NCBI GenBank assembly: GCA_009733575.1
Contig: ML770171.1
Coordinates: 1 to 16,271, forward strand
Direction of reading: 5' to 3'
DNA length: 16,271 bases
Source: Gymnopus androsaceus JB14
Lineage: Eukaryota; Basidiomycota; Agaricomycetes; Agaricales; Omphalotaceae
Shown here: positions 1-9,792 of the stretch, one piece after another
Position numbering within the stretch: the first letter of the stretch is position 1
How the letters are laid out: every line of letters begins with the position of its first letter
Notes under the pieces: model-generated
The model's database searches: none
Told to the model about the DNA's origin: nothing
The model's input: the letters and a program-made list of their open reading frames with translations, nothing else
Translations under genes and position numbers: made by a program

Positions 1-130
1 CGACAAATTGCTTTTCCCGCCACTGAGAATGCCGTGCGGTGTATCTGGATCTACACGGCATTGGTAAGTGTAATACAAGAAATCAGACTAGCTTCGTTGA
101 ACCAAAAGCCGTCTAGGCAAATTTTGGTTT
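1..130 (+). other. Possible exon tail of a gene running in from the left
   Basis: From base 1 a plus-strand frame stays open to a stop at about 129-131. A GTAAGT-like donor lies at 64-69, so this could be the end of an internal exon of a gene outside the window. The deduced peptide (…ENAVRCIWIYTAL…) is not one I can place in a family. A 7-bp stem (30-36 with 54-60) overlaps it. The open stretch is short and could be chance; no function is proposed. Confidence 0.15.
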
Positions 131-580
131 AACTGGTTGAACCAGCCTTTATAGAGGTAATATTACTTCTAATGTATACTAATCTTGTGAGATATTGTAC
201 AGTTATTGTACAGTAGTTAATAGAGTGATTAAGGCATAAGAAGCAGCGAGAAAACATACATAGACACGGTTTGACTAAGTTTAACTGGTTAAACCATACT
301 TCAAACCAGCGATAAACCAAACGGTGAGTGTAGAAAGAAAATTTAGTTAACTGGGTTGAACCGGTTAAATCGCGCGCGCCGCAAAGCATGGAACGGAAGA
401 AAATAAAGAGAAAGAAAGTCGGTTAAACCGGGTTGAACCAGTTTAACGTGTCAAACATTGGGCCTGGCTCAGAAACGTCTCGTATATCCTGTTTAACTAC
501 GTAGCGTTAACCTGGTGTAACCAGTTGGTTAGCAGAAAGCCATTGGCACAAGAACCGTTTAAACTCACCAGTTAAACCAA
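96..580. repeat. Left cluster of GGTTGAACC-type motifs
   Basis: Non-coding stretch packed with variants of the 9-mer GGTT(G/A/T)AACC, often two or three abutting. Examples lie at 96-104, 126-145, 269-296, 345-370, 420-448, 491-534 and 553-580. All full copies with an asymmetric centre read GGTTGAACC on the plus strand (four places), and two sit in the longer context GGGTTGAACCRGTT (near 353-366 and 430-443). The cluster lies just downstream of the stop codon of the KDZ transposase. A matching cluster in opposite orientation ends the window. The motif is nearly palindromic, so it could be a protein-binding site such as a transposase subterminal repeat; that role is inferred. Confidence 0.75.
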
Positions 581-725
581 CTCCAATCCCGCAAATTCCT
601 CCATCTCAAGCGTGAATTTAGCTGCTTTTGAATATGCTCTGCAAGTGCAGCCTCGTGGGAGGCCCAGAACGCAATACGTTGTCGAGGCCACTACATCCGC
701 CAGTATTTCACCTTCTGGTACCGCT

Positions 726-3700
726 TCAAAACCACAAGCGCGCATATGTGTTCTTTGAGTTGATGTAGAATTGTTCGTACATCTTCGCCTGACGTCGAGC
801 GTAAGCAGCATGTCCCATTGACCAAGCAGTATGAGGGTACAATGTATTAGCAGCAGGCGCAGCTCGCAGATCCGCCATTTTCGACCAACTTTTCTGCATG
901 AAATGGTGTCCGCGTATAATATTCAGGAATGTAGCCTGGATCTGTTCAATAGTTTCGCGCCATCGTTCCATTTCTTCTCGAGCTCGGAACCATTGAATAC
1001 GATCGCCTAGACAGACAGTCAAATAAGCATTGGGTAGGTACAATGAGAACATACCTTCTTCCTCATATTCAGCAAGGTCCTCCGAGCTATTTGCACCAAC
1101 AATGAGCGCTGTGGTCCAGATCCATCCATCTCCTTTCTCCTTCTTCAATTCGGTCGTGTTGTCCTCCTTCTTTGACTTGATCTTGCGAACAGCTAAATCT
1201 GAATCAGCATGGAGATACAAAGTAAACGAAATGCTATTTTACCTCTTTTTCTTCGCACAGCTAATGTACCTGCTATGGGGCCCTCCTCATCAGACCCTTC
1301 CTTGACCTCATCCGCATACGTCATTGCAGGTAACGCAGGAAGGCGGAAGAGAGATCCGTCTGTCCTCCGAGAGTCACCAAGTTGTCTCGCATTGAATGTT
1401 GAGCGACGATACGTATCGGCAATAGACATGGGCGGAATATCATGAGCACCAGAAAACTTGAGGTTAATGAGCGCGGTCCGCGCGCGATTATAATCTGCAA
1501 CACAGCAGTCTCGCTCCACCTCAATCTTCTTCAGAGCAAGCGTCGACCTCAGTCCAGCATTAGTCCCTCTCTCATCCTCTCTCTTCTTGATGTGTGTAAC
1601 AGAGTAAGCTTTCGCAGCCTTCTGCACCGACTTCATACTGTCGTATAGCTCCCCCAACCGGACTTTCTGTTCCATTTGTGCCAACATAGTAAGCTGCAAG
1701 CTTTCGTGATCGGACGCCTGGATATCCGAGGGAAGATAAAGCTTTTCTTTCTCTACTTCAGTGGAAGACAGAGCGGAAACAAGCTTATCGACGCGAGGCA
1801 TGACTATGGCTTGCAGAATTCGGAAGTCTTCAATGTGTTTCGTGAGCTCGTTGCGCCGCGACCGAATATCCTTCTGAACCGTTTCTGTCTGGTTGAGTGT
1901 AAGTTTTCCTCGCACCCTTTCCCTGCAACGAAAACCATACATCAGATAGATAATGCCATCCGGTCCATGGATGATTGAACTTACTGCAAATGCTGAATAG
2001 CTAAGCCTTCTTGCAAAAGAAGCACGGTATCGTCACCAGTGTCCGCAATCTCCTGTATTTTAGCACTCGACTCCAAAAGCTCTTGATACACTTTCTCTTT
2101 TGACGGTGCTGTAATAAACCATTAATCAATTGAGAAAACCTTCAATTAAGAAAAGAGAATGTACCTTTGGACTTCGAATGCTCGTAGATATTCTTCACAA
2201 TGCCATTAGGGAGTCGAGGTGACATTTTCTCCAACGTAAGCCATCCAGGAATCCTGTCCTCGAATGAGACACACAAGCGCAGGAAGACCTCATGCTTTTC
2301 TTCAAAAAGTTCTTTCGCCTCCCGGTACTGATCTGCGAGCGTGATGTGCATTTTCACCGTCTTCAACCAGTTCCAGTATGTGTAATGCGCGGTGATAACT
2401 CCCATGCGATGACCATGATTCATCTGCCTCGTCGCTGCACCCACTTGATTCAATTCCGCCCATGGGGTTTCAATCCCTTCACCATGGAAGTGGCCCGCGC
2501 CTGGGATATAAGCCGAATGGAACTCGTACTTGCATCGATCTTTGTGGCCTTCGATGTGCAGGGCTGGGATAGAGCAACGAACTCGCTCTGCGATGTGCTT
2601 CAAGTCCGGGAAGTTACGAGTAAACCGTTTAACGAGATTGACGCAGTACTGACACATGCAGTCGTATGATAACATGCGATCTGTGGTACCGTGATGCGAG
2701 CAGTCGCGGTTGTGGCGAGTATGCGAAAGAGAATGTTTCCAAGCTAGGTCGGTGTATCTGAAACTAAAATCAAGTCCTTAGATAGACTTCATGAGCGTGA
2801 CCGTTAGACCGAACATACCCTTCACCCTTATTCAAATTAACCGACGAACGGATTATAAGATGAGAACAGGCAATGTTCACGACACCTGATATTCGCATGT
2901 TTTTGAACTTCTTTTGATTTTGGTTGTTGACGACCTTCAGATAATTACAAGTAGATTTCTGCAAACGGGTTGAGATATCGCTGGAAGTGAGAATACGAAA
3001 CTTACTAACCTCCTGCTCCTCCACAGTGTCCTTGAGATACCGCTTAACGACATCCTCGTCAGGAAAATATCCAATTCCATTGGCAGTTTCCAGTGAAACA
3101 TCATTTGGGTCATTGTTCTTCGCGAACGCATTCAATTGGTAATTGCCATCCGCCATCTCTTGTATTTGATTGAGGTGTCTAAATCTGAAGTCAGTCCAAC
3201 AATATTACAGCCTAAAAGATGACACACTTCATTTCTGCTGGTGTATTCTCCCAACCTTTTTCCATATTGAAACCATCTTCAGGGCAACCAAAACAAAACA
3301 AGACCAACGACCCGGGTTGCCGATGTGGAAAGAAGCTGCTCAGGTTGTAAGCCTGTCCCGTGTGCTTATCAGCGAGGAGACGGCGCCAAATACGCATAAC
3401 AAGTAGGAACTGCAGGTAAGGATCCTGTGGAGATTGGTGAGATCTTAAGCAACAAGACTACAAAGGAGAAAAACTCACTGCAACGTCAGGAGTGAAGGCC
3501 CCGTCCGTCAGCCGTCGCAGAGCCCCCACGTAATCGTAAGCTGCCTTTTTGGATGCTAGGTGGTGCTCGTGAAACTCGTCAAGGACACGGAAGGTCATCA
3601 TTGTTCTCGGGCTCCTCAGCGTAGCAGGAAACAGACGAACGTTCATGAGCTGCTCCACGTAGTCGGGATATCCATCACAGTAACAGTAAGATAGTCGAGT

Positions 3701-4410
3701 ACTGTGGATACCGTTTGTGTCAACGACAGTAACCTTTTGTGGGGGCGCAGGACTGCGACAACGGATACCATGGGAGCAGACGTGGATCGAATAAGTGTTA
3801 TTGAGTAGACAGGCAATATCCATCTTCCGGTAAAAGCCTTCGGGCTGCCAGACCCTCGGCCAATGAAAAGGATTCCTCTGATGTCGATCAACGAAACATT
3901 GCTCGCAAGAGGTTTCATACTTGAAGCAGTCGTGACATTGTACAGTCCGATATTGGCCAGATTCGCAAGAGCAGAGAGTTCCAACTTCTGGACCTGCTTC
4001 GTTGGAAAGTATAAGACGCAGTAACTTCGGCATCTCAGCAATAAACTGTGCCATGGTTTCTCCAGTCTGAATGAGCAATCAGCCACCATCGCATCATGAC
4101 CAATTTAGAGACTCACCTGAGTTTTCTTCTGCTCTTCCTGATCAGGCGTATCGCAGTTGGGCCTTTTGTCGGGTGGAGCCACTGCTTGATGAGGTGAAGC
4201 CTCGTCCCCTGGTAAATTCGAAGGACTAGGTTCGTCAACAGCAGTCGCACTCAAGGGCTGAGGTTTGTCGTCGTCGATAAAGAGGAGTAAACCACGACCG
4301 GAAGACTGGCTGGGAGCGTCATCATCGGTGAATAGACGAGGAGCTTTTGGTGGTCTGCTGATCCTTGTAGTGTGGTTCTTTTCGAATATCTTGCGTCTCT
4401 TCGAGGCCAT
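726..4410 (-). CDS. KDZ-family transposase with CxC2 cysteine cluster, apparently intact
   Basis: Transposase of the Kyakuja-Dileera-Zisupton DNA transposons. Ten coding exons can be spliced: 4410-4117, 4066-3479, 3424-3228, 3178-3010, 2958-2819, 2757-2165, 2108-1985, 1922-1243, 1192-1055, 1006-726. All nine introns are GT-AG, 48-62 nt, and the frame stays open for 1,067 codons plus stop, a usual length for the family. A basic, acidic-patched N-terminus (1-98) leads into a CxC2 domain (about 128-290) with C-x-C pairs and the diagnostic HQRNPFHWPRVW segment. Then follow LFCFGCPEDGFN, VNNQNQKKFKN and the RNase H-like core: YDCMCQY (Asp about 495), IEGHKDRCKYEF, and HGEGIETPWAELN (Glu about 556). 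The C-terminal part (DRIQWFRAREE, HAAYARRQAKMY) matches the usual family ending. The ATG sits in CCATGG. The 51-nt fourth intron is in frame and could be retained. Assigning the catalytic residues is an inference from the family. Confidence 0.93.
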
Positions 4411-4412
4411 GG

Positions 4413-4466
4413 CTGCAGTATACTTGTGAATCAGCTAATGCAAAAAAGCGTTCAATTATCACATAC
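4413..4466 (-). other. Probable 5'-UTR intron of the KDZ gene
   Basis: Reading on the minus strand, a GTATGTG donor at 4466 and a CTGCAG acceptor ending at 4413 define a 54-nt intron directly before the CCATGG start. The relic copy upstream keeps the same layout (donor 5416, acceptor 5372), with the same TTGAAG exon edge and AT-rich body. This supports a conserved leader intron rather than a chance match. Confidence 0.55.
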
Positions 4467-4945
4467 CTTCAACGAGATTACTAATAAAACGAAAGAGAAG
4501 GACGTAGGTCAAGTGCTGACAAAAAGTAGGACAACAACCACTATAAGTGACTACATAATGACGGTCAAGACAAAAGAGAGTCAAAGCGTAATTCTCACTG
4601 CCGCCTGAGCCACCGCCGACTCGGCGAAAAAAAAGTTGCGTCATCCATGTCTTTTTGAGGGAGTCAAAGCGTTTCATGCGAGGATCTAGTTGAATTAATA
4701 CTCGCAAATTTTTACATCGAAAAGCAAACTATATCCAGTAAACAGGGTACGGAGCAATGATACAATGCAAAGAATCTTCAACTATTATACATATACATAT
4801 ATCCTGCAGAAAGTAAACAATCTCTGCAATCATAACAGGCGGTGTAGATTGCTTTCCCCCAGAAATCTTACGGAATGCGAAAAGGATGTAATGGAGGAGC
4901 TACTACTGTATGGTCGATGGAGAGTAAAAATTGAAAAAAGAATCT
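4467..4945 (-). promoter_or_regulatory. Probable KDZ gene leader and promoter region, no gene
   Basis: No supported coding region. The part next to the leader intron (about 4467-4510) resembles the equivalent stretch before the relic copy at 5417-5460. An 18-bp near-identical direct repeat lies at 4771-4788 and 4939-4956 (17 of 18 matching by eye). The second copy abuts the catalytic-core fragment of the downstream relic. A promoter role is inferred only from position. Confidence 0.35.
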
Positions 4946-5210
4946 TTAACTATTATGATTCATCTTCCTCAATTCCACCCACGGATTTTCAACCATTTCG
5001 CCATATGCAGGGAAGTGCTCCGCCCCTAGCATGGAAGGCCAATTATATTTGCATGTGGCATGGTGAGCTGCGCTGTTCAGGGAGCAGCCCGGTTCCAGTT
5101 CGCCATCATTGACGGAGCGGAGTAAGGAATACTTGGGAGCGTCATCGTCAGCAACAATCCTTGTAATGATGTGGTTCTTTTCGATCACTTATATTGATTA
5201 TCACGTACTT
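4946..5210 (-). pseudogene. KDZ relic 2: exon-1 fragment joined to catalytic-core fragment
   Basis: On the minus strand this begins with a leader-intron remnant (GTACGTGATAATC, 5208-5196). It continues with a peptide like exon 1 of the intact transposase (EKNH…TRI…DDDAPKYS against FEKNHTTRI…DDDAPSQS), then switches to one like exon 6 (CKYNWPSMLGAEHFPAYGE…ENPWVEL against CKYEFHSAYIPGAGHFHGE…ETPWAEL). The CxC2 domain and everything between is missing, so most of the gene has been deleted. The DNA also aligns: plus-strand 4955-5060 follows 2417-2535 with many substitutions and small gaps. It is clearly non-functional as a transposase. It could be a decayed internally deleted (non-autonomous) KDZ copy. 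Confidence 0.8.
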
Positions 5211-5460
5211 TGTCTTTTAGACAAGTAAGATTACGCTCTCCCTGCTTAGGCATCTCGCTTGCTAGCGCTTCATCGGGCAAAGCCCCATTTCCTGGTAATT
5301 TCGAAGGTCTAAGTTTGTCTGTCGTACTCGAGGGCTTAGATTCGGTGTGGTTGTTTTCAAACATCTTGCGTCTGCGTGAATGAGCTAGCTCAAAAAAGAG
5401 TTCGATTATCACGTACCTTCAATGTGATTTCCAGCAAAAGTGAAAGAGGAGGTCGTAAAG
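5211..5460 (-). pseudogene. KDZ relic 1: leader plus exon-1 fragment
   Basis: The minus strand carries a leader segment (5460-5417), a 45-nt leader intron (5416-5372) and an exon-1-like reading frame. RRRKMFENNHTESKPSS…PSKLPGNGALPDEALA aligns with RRKIFEKNHTTRISRPP…PSNLPGDEASPHQAVA of the intact transposase. The initiator region of the intact gene is missing and the similarity stops before the CxC2 domain. It lies head-to-tail with relic 2 and the intact gene, all three in the same orientation, which suggests tandem duplication or serial insertion at one site. Confidence 0.75.
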
Positions 5461-5659
5461 GTGACGGTACAAGCACACGTTCTTATACCTGCCATCTTTA
5501 TTGTTATTCTCGAAGGCTGTAGCTCTGGGAGCAACAATAATATAGCTGACGGTCCAATGTGACAATAAAGCTGGTTACCGGGCCATTCCCGATCCTCGCA
5601 TCGTCCTATATGCAGCGGATGGCCTTCCATACATCCAACCATTGTCCGAATCGCCGACA

Positions 5660-5950
5660 ACCAAACCCCGGGGTCTTTACCGAGTTAGTTATCAGCCCTT
5701 GTTTCACTCCGTCTCGCAGAGCTCCCTCAACAACAGCAGACAACCGAGCAAGCGCGTACCGCAAGCCTCAGTAGGAATGCGTTTAAAGATATCGTTGACG
5801 AAAGAGTTGAGAATGGCCATCTTGTTGGAATACCAGCATTGGGGGTCAGTACTAAATAATAATAAAAACGACCAATCAGACGTGACTGCGACAAGGTGGA
5901 AAAGAAACGGGAGCTCACCTCTAAAGATGTAAGAACTGGAGGCTTCATGA
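5660..5950 (-). pseudogene. Decayed histone H2B gene fragment
   Basis: The minus-strand reading frame contains MAILNSFVNDIFKRI (about 5817-5773), which is the alpha-2 helix signature of histone H2B. Before it lie SSSYIFR (5940-5920, H2B SSYIYKV) and an exon reading …PNAGI…NK after a 67-nt GT-AG intron (5918-5852), matching H2B HPDTGISNK. The frame is disturbed at the NK/MAI junction. After IPTEA the segment for SKLAAY…SSREIQT is gone and the sequence resumes with traces of AVR and GEL in shifted frames with stops. The N-terminal tail is not recognisable. A functional H2B is about 140 residues, so this is a fragment. A full host H2B gene is expected elsewhere. Confidence 0.82.
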
Positions 5951-6269
5951 ATTGTCAAAGAAAGATCGAAACCCCTGTACAAACGAACACGTTAGCACAT
6001 TCGTTAAAACTCAAAATACTAAGCGATGCGGAAATGAACAAAACGGCGGTAAAATCGCTGCAGTGCCTCCGGCACCCCATCTATTGCTGCCCACGAGGAG
6101 ACATCGCCAGATGGGTCGATTTCACGGTGGAATAAGAAACGAGATGGAAAGTGCAGACAAAGACAAACTGAAACAGCGCAAAAAGAAAATTTATAAACAT
6201 ACCTTTTTTGGACGCTATTAACACCTTGCACCCTCTAAGGAATCGAATCGCCAAGAATGAGGGTGGTCG

Positions 6270-9200
6270 CATTATGTCTGACATCACCGAAAGTAAATGG
6301 TCTGGCCACCTTTACGAAGCAGAAGCAGACGATCAAAGACCTGGAAGAGTTCAGCAGAAGGCTGATGAATCAAAAAAAGAACGTCAGAATCCAAAGTGAA
6401 AACGACGAATCGGGAAGACCTACGTGCAGAGGATAGCCTGTCCATTCTTTGCCAAGGATTGCAAGAAGTCCATGATAGCCCAAGCACTCCGCGAGTCCAA
6501 TCCCGAAGTAGGCTCATCCAAAGAAGAGTAAAAGTTTAGGCTTGGCAGCCAGTTTGACGGCGATGGTGGTTGTTTACGATGTTCGACGCCGAGAGTACCA
6601 ACAACAGGCGTCAGCCATGTGTTCAAGACCGACACATCTTAGAGGCAGGTGTCGACGCTAAAGCACCAAAATGAATCAGCAAACGGACAGGAAAAACAAA
6701 GGATTGAATAAACTCACTAAGCCTCCTTCTCAGCCAAAGGTACAGAAGCAGGTTACGCAGCTTGGCAGAAAGTAAGAGAGCTTCCCGGACTGTATCTGTT
6801 CCGACATGGGTATCCATCTGCTGACAGTAGCCGCTAAGAAAAGAGTTGAGCAACCACGTCCAACAGCCACAGTAAAAAAAAACTCACATTTGCGCTTGGA
6901 AATCCCGAGGTAATGATTGTCCGCTAACAAGCATATCGCCCGTGACAACACCGGTGCTAACCCGTTGAGCAAGAACATTCAAAAGCGTCGTTTTACCAGC
7001 TCCAGATTCGCCCATTAAAGCAGTCAGCTTGCCGGGAACAACGAATCCAGAAACATCATCCAACAGTTTCCTATGACCATCAGAAACGGGAACAACGTAG
7101 TTGAGAGATTTCAGAAAGCTTTCCGGCAATTGGATGGGTGTTCCATCTGGGATGTGTACCGGAGACAACTGTTCCACCAGAAGAAGAAGTCTCGGAAGAG
7201 GACGATGGAATGAGTAGGGGTGGCCCAGATCCGATTAGATCTGCCGAGTTGGTTGAGAGGGAAGAATGAGAGAAAAGAGCGATGAAATAACTGTACTCAA
7301 AAACGTCCTCAAACACAGTAAAAAAGTAAAGAGCCCAACGATCGGTGATAGAAATATTTAGTATAGGGGACCTGCCGTGCCTTGTAGCTCAGAAAAGATA
7401 CTCGGGAATACATTTGACTCACATTGCTGTACAAATGAGAAATTAATAGAAATATCAGGGACCTATTTGTAAAAACATGGAGAGATACATCATATAAAAT
7501 AACGCCTAATTCAGGTTATAAACAACTTCTTTGAAAATGACAGACAAACAATATAACTTCCAAAATCCCCCAAAATGGTTCTAAAAATCGCAACGAGGAG
7601 ACGCCAAAGTCTTCCCCATACACCATCTGTTTCCCAAAGAGGATAGAGCGGAAGCCGCACAGAAAAAAGTGCACTGAGATAATGGCTGCGAACTACAAAT
7701 GAAAAGTAGTTATACAGTAAATCGCAGAAAGAAAAAAGCAGAGGAGATAAAACACACAATACAGAACAGGAAAAAACCACGAAACATGCCAACAGAGAAA
7801 TCTTCATCTATTTTGAATCATAGGTAACAGAAACAGAACAAACAAGAATAATACGAATTGGATAGTATGACTGACGATTAGGCGCCTTGGCCCATCAGCC
7901 TGCCGAAATGAAACACGCACGTCAAGTCGATGCCACAATGTTCATACGCAATCAGCATGCCATGCAGGTGCAGCTGGGGAGGAAGCGTTGAAGAAATCAG
8001 AAATCGCCAGCGAGTTGTTTGCCTCCTACGACCGAGGACGCGATAAACGACGCGACACATAGGAACCCAGATGTAGGGCCATGACCAGTGAAGGGCTTTG
8101 TAACCCACAGAAAAACTGATCGAGGAAGATTTAAGTACTGAATGACTACCGAATAGGAACAATGAGGCAGAGCTGACATGAAGGAGATACAGAGATGATA
8201 AAAAATGCCAGCGGTATCGTTTAGGTGTGTCGAGGCGGCTGCGATACTTGGCCCTCACGATGGAATAAAAAAAGCCATCCGATTGTGAAAAGACATTAAG
8301 GCAAGCGGGAAGCATAGCGCGTAGTATCCATTAAGAGTGGCGAGGAACTTGCCCAGATGGAGGGGAGGTGAAACGCACCGAAAGAGAAACGGCTCTGTAC
8401 ATTGTAAGCCGTAACCGCAGTTAGGACGAAAGACCATGCTGTAAGATATAGATTGATTAGTACGCTCTATGTGCGCGATTTGAGCTGTTCGCACAAGTAA
8501 GCGGGGACAAGCAACATCAGGAATACAAGATAACAAGACTATTCTGCTGAGATGAATGATGGAAAGAAACTTGCATTACGCCCGCAATACGAGCCACCCA
8601 TTATAATATAGACTCGTGAAAGTTCAAACGACAGATATCAGCCCAGGCTGGCCTGTACTCATCCTACATTGTCAGTCAACTTCGGTAATAAGGAGTGAGA
8701 TGAAGACGCACCCCAATATCGCGGAAAACCAGACTGCAAAAAATCGTCGCACATTCTGGTATCTGGCAATAGACAAATCAAGACCACGAGTAGAGCTAGA
8801 CTTACATCAGTACATGTCGGCAAAAATCGACACAAAATCAACATACTTGTCCCAGGATCCAAGTCGCATTCTCGTAGCCAAAGCTTCAGCGATGGAAACA
8901 CGTTTCTTCTCACCTCCGGAGACACCTCGAATGGCAGCATCCCCAACAGGCGTCCTTCGCGCGTGCCTGAGACCAAAGATCGTCATCAACATCTCGGTTA
9001 TTGATGCAACGTATTCCCTCCCTAGTCTCTCCAGTCCGAGCTTGCGGTGCACGAGTTTTAGCGGCGAATCGCAGCGTATCTTCAACAGTGAGGGAAGGGA
9101 AATGTACATCGTCTTCAGGATCTCCACGGAAGGATTCTCGGACTTCTTTGGGAGAAAGGGAGTCGTAATGGACGGATCCGCAGACAGAATGGTATTCCTG

Positions 9201-9310
9201 GGCTTGATTGGCGAGGGTTTTGAGAAGCGTAGTACAGCCAGAACCGGGTCTGCCCAAAATGACTAAAGAACAAGTGAGTAACGGCAAGCAAAACATTCAA
9301 GAAAGACATT
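6270..9310 (-). pseudogene. Decayed PDR/ABCG-type multidrug ABC transporter
   Basis: Functional members are plasma-membrane efflux pumps of about 1,450 residues arranged NBD1-TMD1-NBD2-TMD2. NBD1 remains: the fungal Walker A variant GRPGSGCT with Cys (9254-9231), PEDDVHFPSLTVEDTLRFA, the signature VSGGEKKR (8923-8900), and WDNSTRGLD across an intact intron. A frame change falls between the Walker A and signature segments (near 9040), and similarity stops after the D-loop. NBD2 remains: Walker [10 protein letters not shown] (7012-6986), GYCQQMDTHV after an intact intron, LGVEHRK, Walker [10 protein letters not shown] (6521-6495), and HQPSAELFQVFDRLLLL. Here several single-base shifts break the frame around 6560-6730, and the splice acceptor before IHQPS (about 6371) reads TG instead of AG. 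TMD1 is not convincingly readable and TMD2 is absent past about 6280. The gene is dead by many independent lesions. Confidence 0.88.
7320..8760 (-). other. Unrecognisable middle of the ABC transporter relic
   Basis: This 1.4 kb lies where TMD1 should be. The longest minus-strand frames (8315-7878, 7807-7511) are hydrophobic and rich in Leu, Phe and Ser, which fits decayed membrane-spanning segments. I find no PDR motif here that survives scrutiny and no single frame runs through. The part at 7320-7880 is AT-rich and could equally be inserted or intron-like sequence. I see no other gene. Confidence 0.4.
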
Positions 9311-9337
9311 TACGAAGCAAAGGTAGAGAGAGAGATG

Positions 9338-9411
9338 AAGCGTGTGAACTTTGACAGATTCTTGCTGCAGAACTGTTTCTGCAGCAAGAATCCGTCAAAG
9401 TTCACACGCTT
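9338..9411. repeat. Near-perfect 35-bp inverted repeat with 4-nt loop
   Basis: The arms 9338-9372 and 9377-9411 are reverse complements except at one position (A on the left arm opposite C on the right). The spacer is CTGT at 9373-9376. On a minus-strand transcript the single mismatch becomes a G-U pair, so the RNA hairpin would be fully paired. The structure sits exactly between the 5' end of the minus-strand ABC relic and the plus-strand relic that follows. Confidence 0.93.
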
Positions 9412-9792
9412 TGTTGGCGCTGGCGCACGCGTTCAGCGCCAGTTCCAACCAAACAAGCAGCTCCTCCCTTCCTAGGCCGACATCGACACTCCCAATTCTT
9501 TCAATAATTGCCTGGTGTTCAATACTCGTCAATTTGCAGCTGTCTAAGCCTCGCACGGCTCTCTCACTAGTTTCAAGGACATCTTACTCCGACGGCAACT
9601 CTGCTCTCATCACCACTGTTAAACCTTCCTTCCCATACGCTGTGACAGCGCCCGGAAGTGCAGGTATAGCAGCAGTTTATCTTCTGCAAGAATCTGTGAT
9701 ATTTTGTGTTCAGCCAAAGTTTGTTTGGATTTCGCCTCCGTTTGCAATTTCAAAAAATACTCAGGAATTAGATATCACGAATCGCACCTGCC
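9412..9792. other. Intergenic stretch, no gene seen
   Basis: No supported coding region. A small GC-rich stem-loop (arms CTGGCGC 9420-9426 and GCGCCAG 9436-9442) follows the large hairpin. The rest is unremarkable mixed sequence that may have been the 5' flank of the plus-strand relic. An open frame across it is not backed by codon pattern or splice sites. Confidence 0.4.

Noticed and set aside
572..811. Separate minus-strand gene after the KDZ transposase
   Set aside because: It overlaps the end of exon 10 in another frame. The transposase already has its usual family ending and stop at 726, and no intron in correct phase joins the two.
3425..3478. Stops between transposase exons as evidence of a dead KDZ gene
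   Set aside because: Each interruption has a good GT donor and AG acceptor, and removal of all nine gives a length divisible by three with no stop.
7511..7807. Small membrane protein on the minus strand
   Set aside because: It is hydrophobic because of T-rich sequence. It lies within the ABC relic, has no recognisable motif, and its start is not supported.
8616..9266. 216-codon plus-strand open frame
   Set aside because: It lies opposite the NBD1 segment of the ABC relic, where Walker A and signature motifs are plain on the minus strand.
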